Shown here: piece after piece, positions 51,201-62,613 of the stretch
How the letters are laid out: every line of letters begins with the position of its first letter
Position numbering within the stretch: the stretch's first letter is position 1
From: Mantamonas sphyraenae
Taxonomy: Eukaryota; CRuMs; Mantamonadidae
Assembly: GCA_026936335.1 (NCBI GenBank)
Contig: JAPMXV010000027.1
Location: forward strand, 1-64,000
Reading direction: 5' to 3'
Length of the DNA: 64,000 bases
Made by a program: the position numbers and the translations under genes
Notes under the pieces: model-generated
The model's input: the letters and a program-made list of their open reading frames with translations, nothing else
What the model was told of the DNA's origin: nothing
Databases searched by the model: none

Positions 51201-54200
51201 GCCCAGCACCAGCTGGTTCTTGGCCTCCACATGCGCGTGCGAGCGCAACAGGTCGTGCACAAGGTCCGGTTGGTCCTTAAAGTGCACGCGCAGCTCATTG
51301 ACAATGTCTTCGTACGGCCAGTCGTGATCGAACTGACTGGCTACGTCGTAGTACTGCTTGAGCAGCGACATGGTCACGCGCACCAGGTAGGCGTTGGGTC
51401 CACCCTTGTGGCTGCGCAGAAAGTCCATCAGCGGCGTGAGCAGCGACTGTGCAGCGTTGCGGTCCGAGGCCGACCCGAGGGACGCAAGGTAGTCCTGCAA
51501 TGCGGTCTGCATCGTCTCAAACGGGAACTCGGTGCTGGTATCCTCTGCAACCATGGCACTGTACGTCTGCATGCAGTCTTCCAGTTTGGTGTACAGCTCG
51601 GGCGGGATGCGACCGGTCAGCGGGGACAGCACCTCGTTGAAGTGAAACAGACTAAGTTGCGGGTTGCGCAGCAAGGCCTCAAGCTGCACCACCCGGTGAG
51701 TCACCTCCTTCTGCGACAAAACGTGCGACTCGGGGCTGGGCTGGTAGCCGCTGAGCACAGTGACTGCGTACTTGAGCAGGCTGCGCTCCTCCAGAGCCAG
51801 ATCGACGTCGACCCCCTCGCGCGGAGGTACCACACGCAACGGGTCCAATTGTTTGGGCAGCGTGTCCAGAGACGGCTGCGACTGCTTGACAACCGTGCCC
51901 TGGGCCAACTGCATGCGTGCAATGACGTCGTCGGTGTCCACAAATGTGCCTTCCGACTTTGTAAACGTAATGACGCCGTCCACCTGCGCCTTGAGCGTGA
52001 GCAGCATCTTCATCACCTCGATTTCCGCCACGGGGTCGTCCTTGCTGACTTGGGTGCCGTTGGGCACCAGGTAGCGGTACAGCTTGCCTGCGCTGCTTGT
52101 GCGAAGCGTGCGCGGGTCGACCTCCTGCGTCACAAACGAAAACGTGCGTCCGTTGATTTCCATGCGGAAGCCCGTCTTTCTCTTCGCGCGTGTAGCACAC
52201 AAAGCTCTGGCCACCCAGAGAAATGAGCAGACCGCCGTCGGACAGCGAACGTACGTTGGCGGCCGCCATGGTTCCGTTGAGCATGAGCACGAGGTCGTTG
52301 GGACTGCTGATGCATCCCTTGAACACGTACTTGCGCTCCTCAAAGATGATCTGCGTGTCAAAGTACGTCTGGACACTTTCGTCGGAGGGCAGCTGTCCAC
52401 GTTCCAAAGACGCGTACAGGTCTTGCTTGTGCGCACGCAGCTCCTTGTAGCCACGCGTGGCTGCGCCACAGGTGATGGCCACCAGGGTGGGCGACATCCC
52501 CTGCACGTACAGGCCGCTGCTTGTGCTGCCCACAGACTTGAGGGGACGGGTGCTGGGCCCATCATCTCCAGAGATGGAGCTGGTGCTAAGCGAGTGCTGC
52601 TGCTGCTGCTGCTGCTTATCGCTGCCGCTGCTGCTGTGCACTTTGGCCGCCAGCGACGACGACGCAGAGGACATCGAGCCAGCCGACGATTCGTTGTCCA
52701 GCTCCGACTGCGACTCGCTGGGCTGCACCTCCATGGACGAGACACTCTCCAGATCGGAGTCGATGGCAGCGGCGGCAGCCTGTGCTTGCTCGTCGCGCTC
52801 CGTGTTGCGCTCGACAATGTACGTGTCCAGCCACGAGGTGTTGAAAGCGTTGGACAGGAATGCAGGATGCTCCAGAATCTCGATTTCGACTTCCACAGTG
52901 TAGCGGATGTCGCCCAGCACAGTCATGCCCTTGAGAGCGACAATCAGGTTGCGCTGGGCTTCCACGCGGTCTGCTCCATACGCAAACACGTGTCCAAACT
53001 GCGAGTCGGAAAACTCGTGGATGCCACCCGAAGAGCCGACCGAGAAGTAGGCCCACGCCTTGCTGGTGCTGCGAAAGGTGAGCTCCTGGATGGAGCCCGA
53101 GGTGGGCTGGAAGTTCTTGTCGGCGTTCTCGGCAGTGATGCGTGCGGCAATGACGTGGCCCTCGGGTTCCCTGCGCTGGTCGTTGTCAAAGTCGATTTCC
53201 GTGTCCTCGTCGTCGTCGTGGCCGTAGAAGGAACGGATGTCCGGGATGCGGTTCAGCGGGATGCCCATAGCGACGCAAAGCATGCAGGCGGGCAGGTTGA
53301 TGCCCAGGATGCCTTCGGTTACGGGATGTTCCACCTGAAGACGAGGGTTCATCTCGAGGAAGTAGTAGTGGCCATCCGTGTAGAGGAATTCGACAGTGCC
53401 GGCCACGCTGTACCCAACGCTCTTGGCCAGTCGAACAGCAGATGCCTCCATGTCGTGGAATTGTTCGCGCGAGCAAATGGTCGCCGGCCCTTCCTCGATG
53501 AGCTTCTGATGACGACGTTGCACCGAGCAGTCGCGTCCGTCGAGGGCGACTGTGTTGCCGTAGCGATCGGCCAGGATCTGCACCTCGAGATGGTGGCAGT
53601 CGACACCCATGCGCATGAGGAACACAGGCGAGCCTGGCACTTCTGTGAGCACCTGGCGGTATGCAGCCTCGAGATCGTCGAGCTGAAGGACTTTGCGGAT
53701 CCCCTTGCCTCCGCCGCCTTCGCTGGCCTTGATCATGAGCGGGAAGCCAATGATTTCGGCATGATACTTTGCCTCTTCAAAGTTCTTGACGCAGGCCTTC
53801 TTGAACACCTCGTCGGTGAGCTCGTCTGCGCTGGACACGCGCACTTCTGCGCCGGACCAGGGGATGCAAGGTACGTCGCTGCTCTGGGCAATGATGGTGG
53901 AGGCGATCTTGTCACCCAAGGCAGACATGGAAGCCGCCGATGGACCAATAAAGACGATATTCTCCTTGGCACAGGCCTCGGGCAGCTATGCGGTGTGTGA
54001 GCGGACCTGAACAGCCTCGGAGCAATTCGCATGCTGCGCATCCCTGCAGGTGGGAAAAGTCGTGCGGGTGCTGAAAAGGTACTTACAGCTGGGTTTTCGC
54101 TGGCATAGCCCCAGCCAGGCCACACGGCATGGGCCTGGATGCGCTTGGCCAGGCTGACGACGAGCTGTACGTTGCTGTAGTTGTTGTTGCCGGGCCCTCC

Positions 54201-54482
54201 AGGCACCTCGACAAACTCGTCAGCGAGCCGGATGTACTCTGCGTTGATTTTCAGGTCATCCGGGGTGGCCATGGCCACCAGACGCACTGCGCGGTCGTCC
54301 TGGAAGGTTTTGTAGCACCATGCGCGGATGGAACGAATGGCTTTGACTGCAGCCAAGCCGTTGTTGGCCACCAGGACCTTTGTGATGACGTGTGTGCCGC
54401 CATGGGCCTTGACATACGCCTCCACGGGAGACCCCTCTTCGCCGCCACTCTGTGCAGACGACATGGCAAGGCTAGATGACAT
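46908..54482 (-). CDS. ACC1: Acetyl-CoA carboxylase, single-chain eukaryotic type; one-base frame change
   Basis: Exon 1 is 54482-54087, the intron is 54086-53986 (GTAAGT ... GCATAG) and exon 2 is 53985-46908; about 2,490 residues. The biotin carboxylase domain has [36 protein letters not shown] and the ATP-grasp fold. The biotin carrier motif EVMKM lies at about 52006-52014 (near residue 790). A long central region follows, then carboxyltransferase with TNNDLEG-type sequence ([13 protein letters not shown]) and [22 protein letters not shown]. It makes malonyl-CoA for fatty-acid synthesis in the cytosol, as no transit peptide is seen at [13 protein letters not shown]. Just before the biotin domain, near 52171-52185 (GAGAAAGACGGG on the coding strand), the frame moves forward by one base. 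The sequence on both sides is conserved, so this is an indel or recoding, not an intron. Confidence 0.95.
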
Positions 54483-54675
54483 GTTGGATGGCCGTGCACG
54501 CAAGCAGGGGGTTGTGGTGCACACCGCAGCGCCGATGAAGAAGGCTCGGAGAATTTTGTCGGCGGTCCGTGTTGTTGACCAGGGTCCGCTTGAGAGGCTG
54601 CACAAGAGGTCAATGGAGGTGGAAGACACGTGCAAAGCATTGAACGTTGTGTATGCATCCCTACAAACTGCCAGA

Positions 54676-56646
54676 TCAAGCAGCAGAGCGAGCGAGAGGA
54701 GCGCGTTCGCCGCCCTGCATCACCTTCATCTGGATGTTGTTGTGCAGCTGCTCGTCAATGAGGTACTGGCCGCTCTCACGGTTGCGCTCCAGATCCTCGC
54801 AGTAGCAGACCAGGACGGTGTCGGCGGCAGCCTGGACCAGCGAGCCGGCGAGGTGGAAGATGACGAGGGAGACACCAAACACGAGGACAAGGGTGATGAG
54901 GCCTGGAACACGGCCAGCGACACGAGTGGCACCCCAGAGGATGGCGGTGCTGAGGCAGGCGCCAAACAGCTTGCCCATACCCAGGATCATGTCGCCAATC
55001 TGGTCGACGATGAGGGCGTCGATGAAGTTGCGCTTCATCAGCGCCCAGCAGCTCTTGGCGGAGGTGCAGAAGTCTTCGCCATACATGGCCACGTAGATAA
55101 ATGCGTAGCGGTTGAGGAAGCGCACGATCTCGCCGAGGCACTGCACGAGGCAGCGGACGCAGCACAGCACAAAGCACATGAGCAGGTTGCCCTCCTCGCG
55201 GGCCTCGTTCTCAGCCTGGCGCAGCATCATGTTGATAAAGTCAATGATGGCCACAATGAACGAGCCGTAGGCAATGGAGCCCGACGCCTTGAGCGCACGA
55301 CCGAAGGAGCCCCAGGACGGGCTGCCCGACGGCTGCACGACGTTTCCGCGCGAAAAGTACCACTGGGCGGTGGCACCGGCCACGCTGGTGTGGAACATGC
55401 CGGCCATGAAAGCGGTGAACCAGTAGAAGAAGAAGAGGAGGTAGTACGAGTACGCGGCGTCGCTCTCGTCAAACTCAAACTTCTCTGCGTTCGCAACGTT
55501 GCCGTTCTTGGGCACGGTGTTGACGTACACGAGCGTTGAGATCCACCACTGTGTTTTTGGATGGGACAAGGCAATCCGAGGCGGACCGAGAGGAGTCAGC
55601 ATGCACGTGGCAGAAGCGACGCATTATCACAAAAATAGCGGGCGGGCGCGCACACACGCACACACGCACGCACACGATGCACACCACACACTTACCGCCA
55701 GAAAGCCGACGTAGACGACCATGAGCACAAGGGCAACAAAGATGATGCCCGGGTTTGTCTGCAGGGAGCGGCAGGCCTCCTCGAACATGAGGACGGCAAA
55801 GTTGATGCGATCGCGCAGGCGATAGATGAAGAACGCCGACAGCAGCGACAGGACGATGAGGATTCCACCGCCGACCTGCAGGCCAGTGTCCTGTGCCTTG
55901 GTACCTTCGGCAGCGAGCACGGCGCCCATCACCAGCAACAGCAGGACGCTGAAGATGAGGGTGAAGCTGCGAGCGGAAAAAGACGCGGTGGGAGTCAAAG
56001 AGCGTCAGCGCATGGTTGCACAAGAAACCCACCGTCGTACGCCGCATCAAGACACCCAATGGTACGACAGAGACGCTGCACGAGACAATGTGTGCAATCA
56101 CATGACAAAGCGCACCAGAGCGGTGCCAGGCCACGGTGCATGCACAGAGGGGGGACCGAGGAACGAAAAAATGAACGACTGTGGAGAAAATTTTTCCCAC
56201 CATGTGCGCAGCGAGGGGCGATTGCGGGGAAGGGACACGCGGGGCTACGCGGGGCTCTGCAGGGCAAAGGGGAAAACGTACTACACAAAGAACTTGGTGA
56301 ACATCTTGAGGAGCTGGATCCAGAGGAAGGCGACGGCGACAGAGACGCCGAGGCTGAGGACAAGGAGGTCGAGATCCTTGGTCATGTTGGCGACCTGGTC
56401 TTGGACCTGTGCATCACTGCGCACTTGCTTGGTTTGATCCTTGGCCTGCTTGATGATCAGGTCGGGGCGGCCGTTCTGGTATGCGTGGACCGAGATGACA
56501 CCCATGCCAACCAGGGCGGCGATGAACAGAAAGAGGAAGAACACGTCGTTGACCTTGCGGTTGGTCAGCTTGATTCCCACCCACGTGGGGTCGTTCTCCA
56601 ATGGCAGCGAGTTGCCAGCCATCTTGTCGTCGTCGTAGAATGACAT
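54676..56646 (-). CDS. Choline-transporter-like protein (CTL/SLC44)
   Basis: Exons 56646-56282, 55966-55696 and 55548-54676 encode 502 residues. Exon 1 ends inside codon TA|C, so the TAG seen at the junction is not used. The first helix is [20 protein letters not shown], followed by a luminal loop; then a pair of helices, [15 protein letters not shown] and [16 protein letters not shown]. The conserved C-terminal half follows: [49 protein letters not shown], the Cys-rich [32 protein letters not shown] and CYCEDLERN. The family mediates choline or thiamine-pyrophosphate transport; substrate here unknown. It lies divergently from the FHA-formin (78 bases between starts). Confidence 0.9.
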
Positions 56647-56724
56647 CTTGGATTGCGTGGGCAGCTTCGGGCGAGTCGGCCCCGCTCCTCCAAAGCAAAA
56701 CTCAAGTCCCAGTCCCAGTCCAAG

Positions 56725-58787
56725 ATGACCACCTATGGGCGCCTGGTGGTGCACAAACTGCACCTGAACGGGCAGGACCAGACACACGAAGGCTTGGTCA
56801 ACGACTTGATCCTTGCTGGCTCCACCGTGAAGCTGGGTCGCAAACACTTCTTCAAAGACCAACGCATCTCGAGCAACCACCTGACAATCAGCTTACAGAG
56901 CGTGCGACGCGAGGGTGGCGACGGGAAAATCCGCCACGGCTACAAAGTGGCACTGACGGACACCAGCGCAAACGGAACGTGGGTCAATGGCCACCGTGTC
57001 AAAGGGCAGCACTTTCTGCGCACGGGCGACATCATCACCGTGGTCAAGAGCGATGACTGTAGGTGTTGGCATTGCAATGTGCCTGGGCAGGGTGTGGTGT
57101 GTGCATGCGTTGTCCAGACCGAGCAGGGACCGCGCACAGCGGAGGGTATTTTCGCTGACGCTGGAAAACGTCTGTTCATTTTGTGCTGCAGTGGAGCTTG
57201 CATACAGATTTGAAAAGGGCGCAGGGAACAGCAGCAGTAGCAGTACGACGGGGAGCAGTAGCAGCAGCAGCAGTCGCAGCCAAATTGGGTCGACAGAGAC
57301 ACTGAACGACAGCTGGACGCAGGCGGACTCGGACTCGTCCGAATCCGACTCAGACGAGGACAGCGACGGCGCACGATTCCGCACGGCAAAGGGCATGCTG
57401 GACTCGCCCGTGTTCTACAGCACACTGCTATCAGCACAGGCACCCCTGCCGCACGAGATCGATCAGCTGAACTTCACCATGAGGGCAGGGTCGAAGGAAC
57501 TGGAGGCGAACCGTTGGCGAGACAAGTTCCTGGAGCTGGACGGCATCGAACGGCTGGCCGAAATGTTTGTGTCGCTGACCACAATGGAGAACAAGAGCGA
57601 ACTGGACAGCCAAGTGGAAGAGGGGATCATCTCTGCGCTGGAGTTTCTGGCGGACAGCGAGGCTGGGTTCAGCAAACTGGTGGAAACCAAGGGGGCTCTG
57701 GCCAACCTGTGCATTGGGTTCCCACACGCCAACGAGTCTATGCGCATCCCACTGATGCAGGTGCTCAGTGCAGTGTGTCTGTACTCTGAGGACGGACGCA
57801 CCATTATCTTTGACACCCTGGTCAGCCTGGTGGACAAACGCAAAGAGGTGATCCCATTCCGCATGTTGATCAACACGCTCACCGACTCGGACGACGAGAA
57901 CGCACAAATCGAAGCCATGACCTTCATCAACGCGCTGTGCAACTGCCCAGAAGAGATTGGCGACCGAATGATTGCACGTAAGCACTTTGACTCCATGGAC
58001 ATCGGCAGTGTGATGGAGGGCCTGAAGATGAGCCCAGAAATCGACGAAGAGCTCCTACGCGTGTTTGCACTGTACAGCAAGCGGCAGGAGGAGGACGAAG
58101 CGGCCGCCTTGTTTCGCGGTACCGATCTGACCGACGCGGAAGCCATCGCCAGGACGCTAAAAGAGCGCATGCACGGAAAAGAAGCCTACAGCTACATGGT
58201 CACACTGATGCAACAGATGCTGTTGATGCCAGTGCGCGGCAGGCACGCGATGGCCAAGTGGCAGGTGGCAAGCCGCTTTCTGGGTCAAGTGGTGGCCAAC
58301 GAAGCACACAGCGAGTCGGCATCCATGGGGTTTGAGCTGGACGAGCTGAAGAAGATGCTGGAGGAGAATCAGGGTGGAGACGAGGCCGATTCAAGTGGCA
58401 AAGCCGCGGATGACAAGCCGGACGACTCGCAGGCGTGGGGGATTGTGCGTGGGTTCATCGACATGCTGGTTGGAGGCAATGAGAGCGACGAAGAAGACAG
58501 TGCAGCAAGCGACAAAGATGGCGAGGCGTCGAGTAGCAGTGGTGGCGGCAATGGCAGTGGATCGAAATGGTCGTTGGTGCGAGAGAGCCTGGTTGACGGA
58601 CAGGACACGCCGTCCATTTACAGCAACATGGAGCGATTGAACGAGGATCTGGTCAACACACGCAAGGAGTCCGACAGGCTCAAGACACGCGTGGATGAGC
58701 TGAGCAAGGAGCTGGACCAGGCAAAGACACGAGCGCTGGACCTGCAGAGTGAAAACACAAAGCTTCAGGACAGCTTGCGCACAGCAG

Positions 58788-58818
<31 letters not shown>

Positions 58819-60737
58819 TTCTTCTTCTTCTTCTTCATCATCGACAACAACAGCCATGACGACGACGACGACGACAACAACGACGGCCAACAAGACATCC
58901 GGAGCCCCGCCGCCTCCTCCACCTCCCACAAACATCAAAAAGAACCCACATGCCGGTGTGGGAAAGGTCACACCCATTCAAACTGAAAAGGCAGCCTTGC
59001 CGCCTCCACCACCGCCACCGCCCCCGGGAGGAAAGAAGAACACAGGGGCAGCACCACCACCACCACCGCCACCGCCCCCGGGAGGAAAGAAGAACACAGG
59101 GGCAGCACCACCACCACCACCACCACCTCCAGGAGGGAAAAAGACAGGAGGAGGCCCTCCTCCGCCACCGCCGCCTCCAGGAGGGAAAAAGGCAGCAGGA
59201 GGAGGGCCGCCGGGACCGCCTCCGCCTCCAGGAGGTGGTTTGCAGGCGGCAGCACCCGCGGTTCAGGCGCCCAAGAGCCCAGCGCCGTCGGCAAAGATGA
59301 AGCCGCTGCATTGGAAAAAGATCCACGCACGGAAGCTGGAAAACACAGTATGGATGGACATCCAGCATGAGGAAAGCGTTCTGGATCTGGACTCGTCGCT
59401 GCAGGAGCTGGAGGAGCTGTTCTGCGCAAACAAGCCGCGGACGGAGCAGGCGAGTGACACAAAGGAGGAAGGGGCAGGAAAACAGGCAGAGGTGGTGTCC
59501 AAACCCAAGGTGACGTCGTTCCTGGACATGCGCCGCTCGAACAACCTGGGCATCTTCCTGTCGCGCACAAAACGCTCGGCGGAGGAGATCAAAAAGAGCA
59601 TCTTTGAGCTGGACGAATCGGTGCTGAGCGAAGAGTTTGTGGAGGGGATGATCAAGTTTGCACCGGAATCGACAGAGCTGGAAATGATCCGCACGTACGA
59701 GGGCGACATGGACTTGCTGGCGAACCAGGACAAGTTCCTGCTGGCGATGGGCTCCATCCCGGCATTCACTTTGCGTCTGGAGATGTTCCAGCTGAAGCAG
59801 ACGTTCTCCGAGCAGATGGAGGACGTGAGTCACGGCGTGAATGTGCTGGAATTGGCTTGCCACGAGGTGACGGAGAGCAAAAAGCTCCGTCAGCTGCTGC
59901 ACTTTGTGCTCGAGGTGGGCAACTTTTTCAACCACGGATCGTTCCGTGCAGAAGCGGCCGGGTTCCAGTTGGAGGCGTTGGTGAAGCTGAACACGATCAA
60001 GGCACAGGGGAAGAGCCGCGTTTACGCTGCTCCACTTTTGTGCACAAAAGGCAGAGAAGGAGTACCCTGAGCTGCTGGAGATCGGCAACGAGCTGTCGCA
60101 CGTGGAAGAGGCGAGCAAACGGCCGCTGTCAGACTTTGTGACGGGGGCAGGCAAGCTCAAGGGCTCGATGACCAAGCTGGGCAACACGCTCAAGTCGATC
60201 CCGCGCTCAGACGGAGACCGATACCACGATCTGATGGGGGAGTTTTTCGACAAGGCAAACGAAGACACGGACAAGCTGGCCGAGAAGAGCCAGAGCTTGG
60301 AGGCATTGTATGTCCAGACGGCGGAGGCATTTGCAGAGGACCCAAAGAAACTGCCGGCCGAGGAGTTTTTCGGGCTTCTGCACACGTTTGTGTCGAGTTT
60401 TGTTCGATGCCACGAGGAGAACCTGAAGGAGCGGGAGCTGGAGCAGAAGAAGAAACGCCGCGAGGAGCAGCAAGCGAAGCTGTTGGGAAAGGGCAAGGGC
60501 AACGCAAGCAGCAGTGGAGGCAAGAAGGGAGGAGGAGGAGGAGGAGGAGGAGAGTCTGTTGGGGAGCGCAGCAGCGGCATGGGTGTGCCAAAGGGAGGAA
60601 AGGCCATGCCCGGGATGGGGGCTATGCTGGGGGAGCTCAAGGGGAACCAAGGTTTCCTGCGCAAGGCGAGCACTACGTTGCGCAAAGGACAGTTCCAAGC
60701 ACTGAAAGCAGCGCAACAGGAAGCATTGGAGCAGTAA
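56725..60737 (+). CDS. Formin with an N-terminal FHA domain; one-base frame change in FH2
   Basis: Exon 1 is 56725-57058, the intron is 57059-57191 and exon 2 runs from 57192; about 1,290 residues. Residues ~10-115 form an FHA domain (VKLGRKHFF, RISSNHLTI, TSANGTWVNGHRV, LRTGDIITVVK). A Ser/Asp-rich linker leads to an armadillo-like FH3/GBD region (VEEGIISALEFLADSEAGF, CLYSEDGRTIIFDTL). A coiled coil, a classic FH1 with runs of proline between GGKK spacers, and an FH2 domain follow (MKPLHWKKI, TSFLDMRRSNNLGIFLSR, VLEVGNFFN). Near 60018-60022 the frame skips one base: FH2 resumes as TLLHF, AQKAEKEYPELLEIGNEL. It nucleates and elongates actin; FHA would add phosphothreonine binding. It stops 25 bases before the next same-strand gene. 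Confidence 0.88.
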
Positions 60738-60762
60738 AGCAACAACGATCACACAAAGCATC

Positions 60763-62596
60763 ATGTCGCGCGTCCCACCCCTGAAGATGTCCCGAAGTCG
60801 TAGTGGCGACCACGGAGGAGGAAACGGATCCAAAGGACGCGGGAAGCAACACTCGCATCGATCACACGAAAGCAACCATAACAACGAGGAAGCACGCTCG
60901 ACGAGCAGCCGCAGCTCGCGGCGCAGCAAGAACGGAGGAGAGGGCGGAACACGACATTCGCTTGCACCGACACAGTCGTACGAGATTACCGAACAGGAGA
61001 TTGAACAGGCCATCGAGGCGGGCGAACTGCCATTGGAGAACAGCTGGGTGTTTTGGTTTGACGGTGGCATGAAGCCGGGCATGGATACCAACAGCTTCCA
61101 ACTCAGCATGAAGCAGGTCGGGGCGTTCAACACGATTCAGGTGAGTTGTGAGGGCGGGGGGCGTGCATGGACTCTCTATGGTGCTGAGTGTGGGCCCATG
61201 GAGGAGCATGCCCAGTCGTAAGCGGCAGTGTGAGACTAACGCAACAAGGGACCTGGGCTTTGCGTTGCACCTTCGGCGGTTTTCGTCTCCGAAACCGCCG
61301 TGCTTGGCCTCCGATTTGTACACGCAGCAATTCTGGCGGTACTGGACACATCTGTCGGACGTGTCGCAATTTCCCAAGGGGAGCAACATGCGTATGTTCA
61401 AAAAGGGGATCCAGCCGACATGGGAACACCCGCGGAACCAGCGGGGTGGCAAGTGGGTAAGTTCGAGGCTGGATTTGGGAAAACGCAGGACACGTCACGG
61501 AGGAGCGACACGATCTAGTCTCACGTGTACGCATGCTCACACACACACGCACACCCACACGGCGGCTGCGGGCATGGGCATGGGCATGGCGTGGGAAACA
61601 TCGCAGATCATGCACTGCAAGAAAGAGTACACGGCCGAGGTGTGGAACGAGGTGGTGCTGGCGGTGATTGGCGAGCAGCTGGACAACAGCGAGGATCTTT
61701 GCGGCGTAGTGCTGTCCATGCGCCAGGACAGGAATGTGTTGAGTGTGTGGAATGCAAGTGGGCGGGACACAGTGACCATGGAGATTGTGGGGAGGCAGCT
61801 GCACGCCTTGTTCGACACGCACGTGTGCTTGACCACAGACATCGACTATCAGATGCACCGCGGTGCCCTGGAGTTTAACAGGTATCTTCAGCGTCACAAT
61901 GCGTCCGAGGTGAACCAGGAACTGTCGGAGAAGCTGAAACGCAACCGAGAGATTCGCGAGAAGATGAACTTTACGGGCATCGAGGGAGGTCTTGTGGGCC
62001 GTTTGAATCGCAACACCAGCGGCGACAGCACCTCGGAGCAGGAATCACCGCGACCGGATATGGATGAAACCGAAGTGGATGGCAAACTGCTCAATGTGTC
62101 CGATGCCGAGCCTCTGGACAGCGAGCACTCTTCGTCGTCGCTGGGCGATCCAGGCACACCAGAGGTGATCCGCCGCGTGCAAGAGGAAGGAGAAAAGGTA
62201 CAACAGGAGGAGGAAGAGCGCAAAAGGAAAGCATCGGCATCATCCACAGGGGCAACAGCGGCAGCAGCAGCACTGGCAGCAGCAGCAACTGAAGAGCCCT
62301 CCAGCAGCGGGCTGCGACAGCGTACTGGAGGGCACGTTGAGACTGAAAAGGACACCGAGGCAAAGAGGAGCTCAGAAAAAGGCTCAAACAAGGGCAAGGG
62401 CACGGAGAAAGGGTCTGGCAAAGGTAAAGGGAAGGGAAAGGGCAGCGAGAACAAGAAAGAAGAGGGAGCACAGGAGGCACAAGTGACCACAAGTGCAAGC
62501 AACAGTTCGACAGGGCCATTGTTGGTGCTGTTGTTGCTTTCATTGGCAGCGCTGGGAGGCGCTGTGGCGACCGGGTTGCTTCCGGCAAGTGCGTGA
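60763..62596 (+). CDS. Class II eIF4E (4EHP-like) with a C-terminal membrane anchor
   Basis: Exons 60763-61140, 61328-61456 and 61607-62596 encode 498 residues. The eIF4E fold covers about residues 85-245: LENSWVFWFDGG, FQLSMKQVGAFNTIQQFWRYW, IQPTWEHPRNQRGGKW and GEQLDNSEDLCGVVLS. The residue in place of the first cap-stacking Trp is Phe (in TNSFQLS), while the second Trp (PTWEHP) is kept. That is the class II pattern of 4EHP, a translational repressor. The chain then continues for ~230 residues: Asp/Ser-rich, a QEEEE coiled coil, an Ala run, and GK-rich basic repeats. It ends in a hydrophobic helix (LLVLLLLSLAALGGAVATGLL) four residues from the C-terminus. This looks like a tail anchor for ER or another membrane. 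Confidence 0.85.
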
Positions 62597-62613
62597 CGAC
62601 GAGCACGCTTCTT

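Noticed and set aside
46908-54635. Several long plus-strand frames opposite acetyl-CoA carboxylase
   Set aside because: They are high-GC antisense frames rich in His, Arg and Leu, without motifs. The biotin, ATP-grasp and carboxyltransferase signatures are all on the minus strand.
56281-56646. Separate 121-residue membrane protein ending in TAG
   Set aside because: The TAG overlaps a GTACGT donor. Splicing TA|C joins it in phase to the next transmembrane exon of the choline-transporter-like gene.
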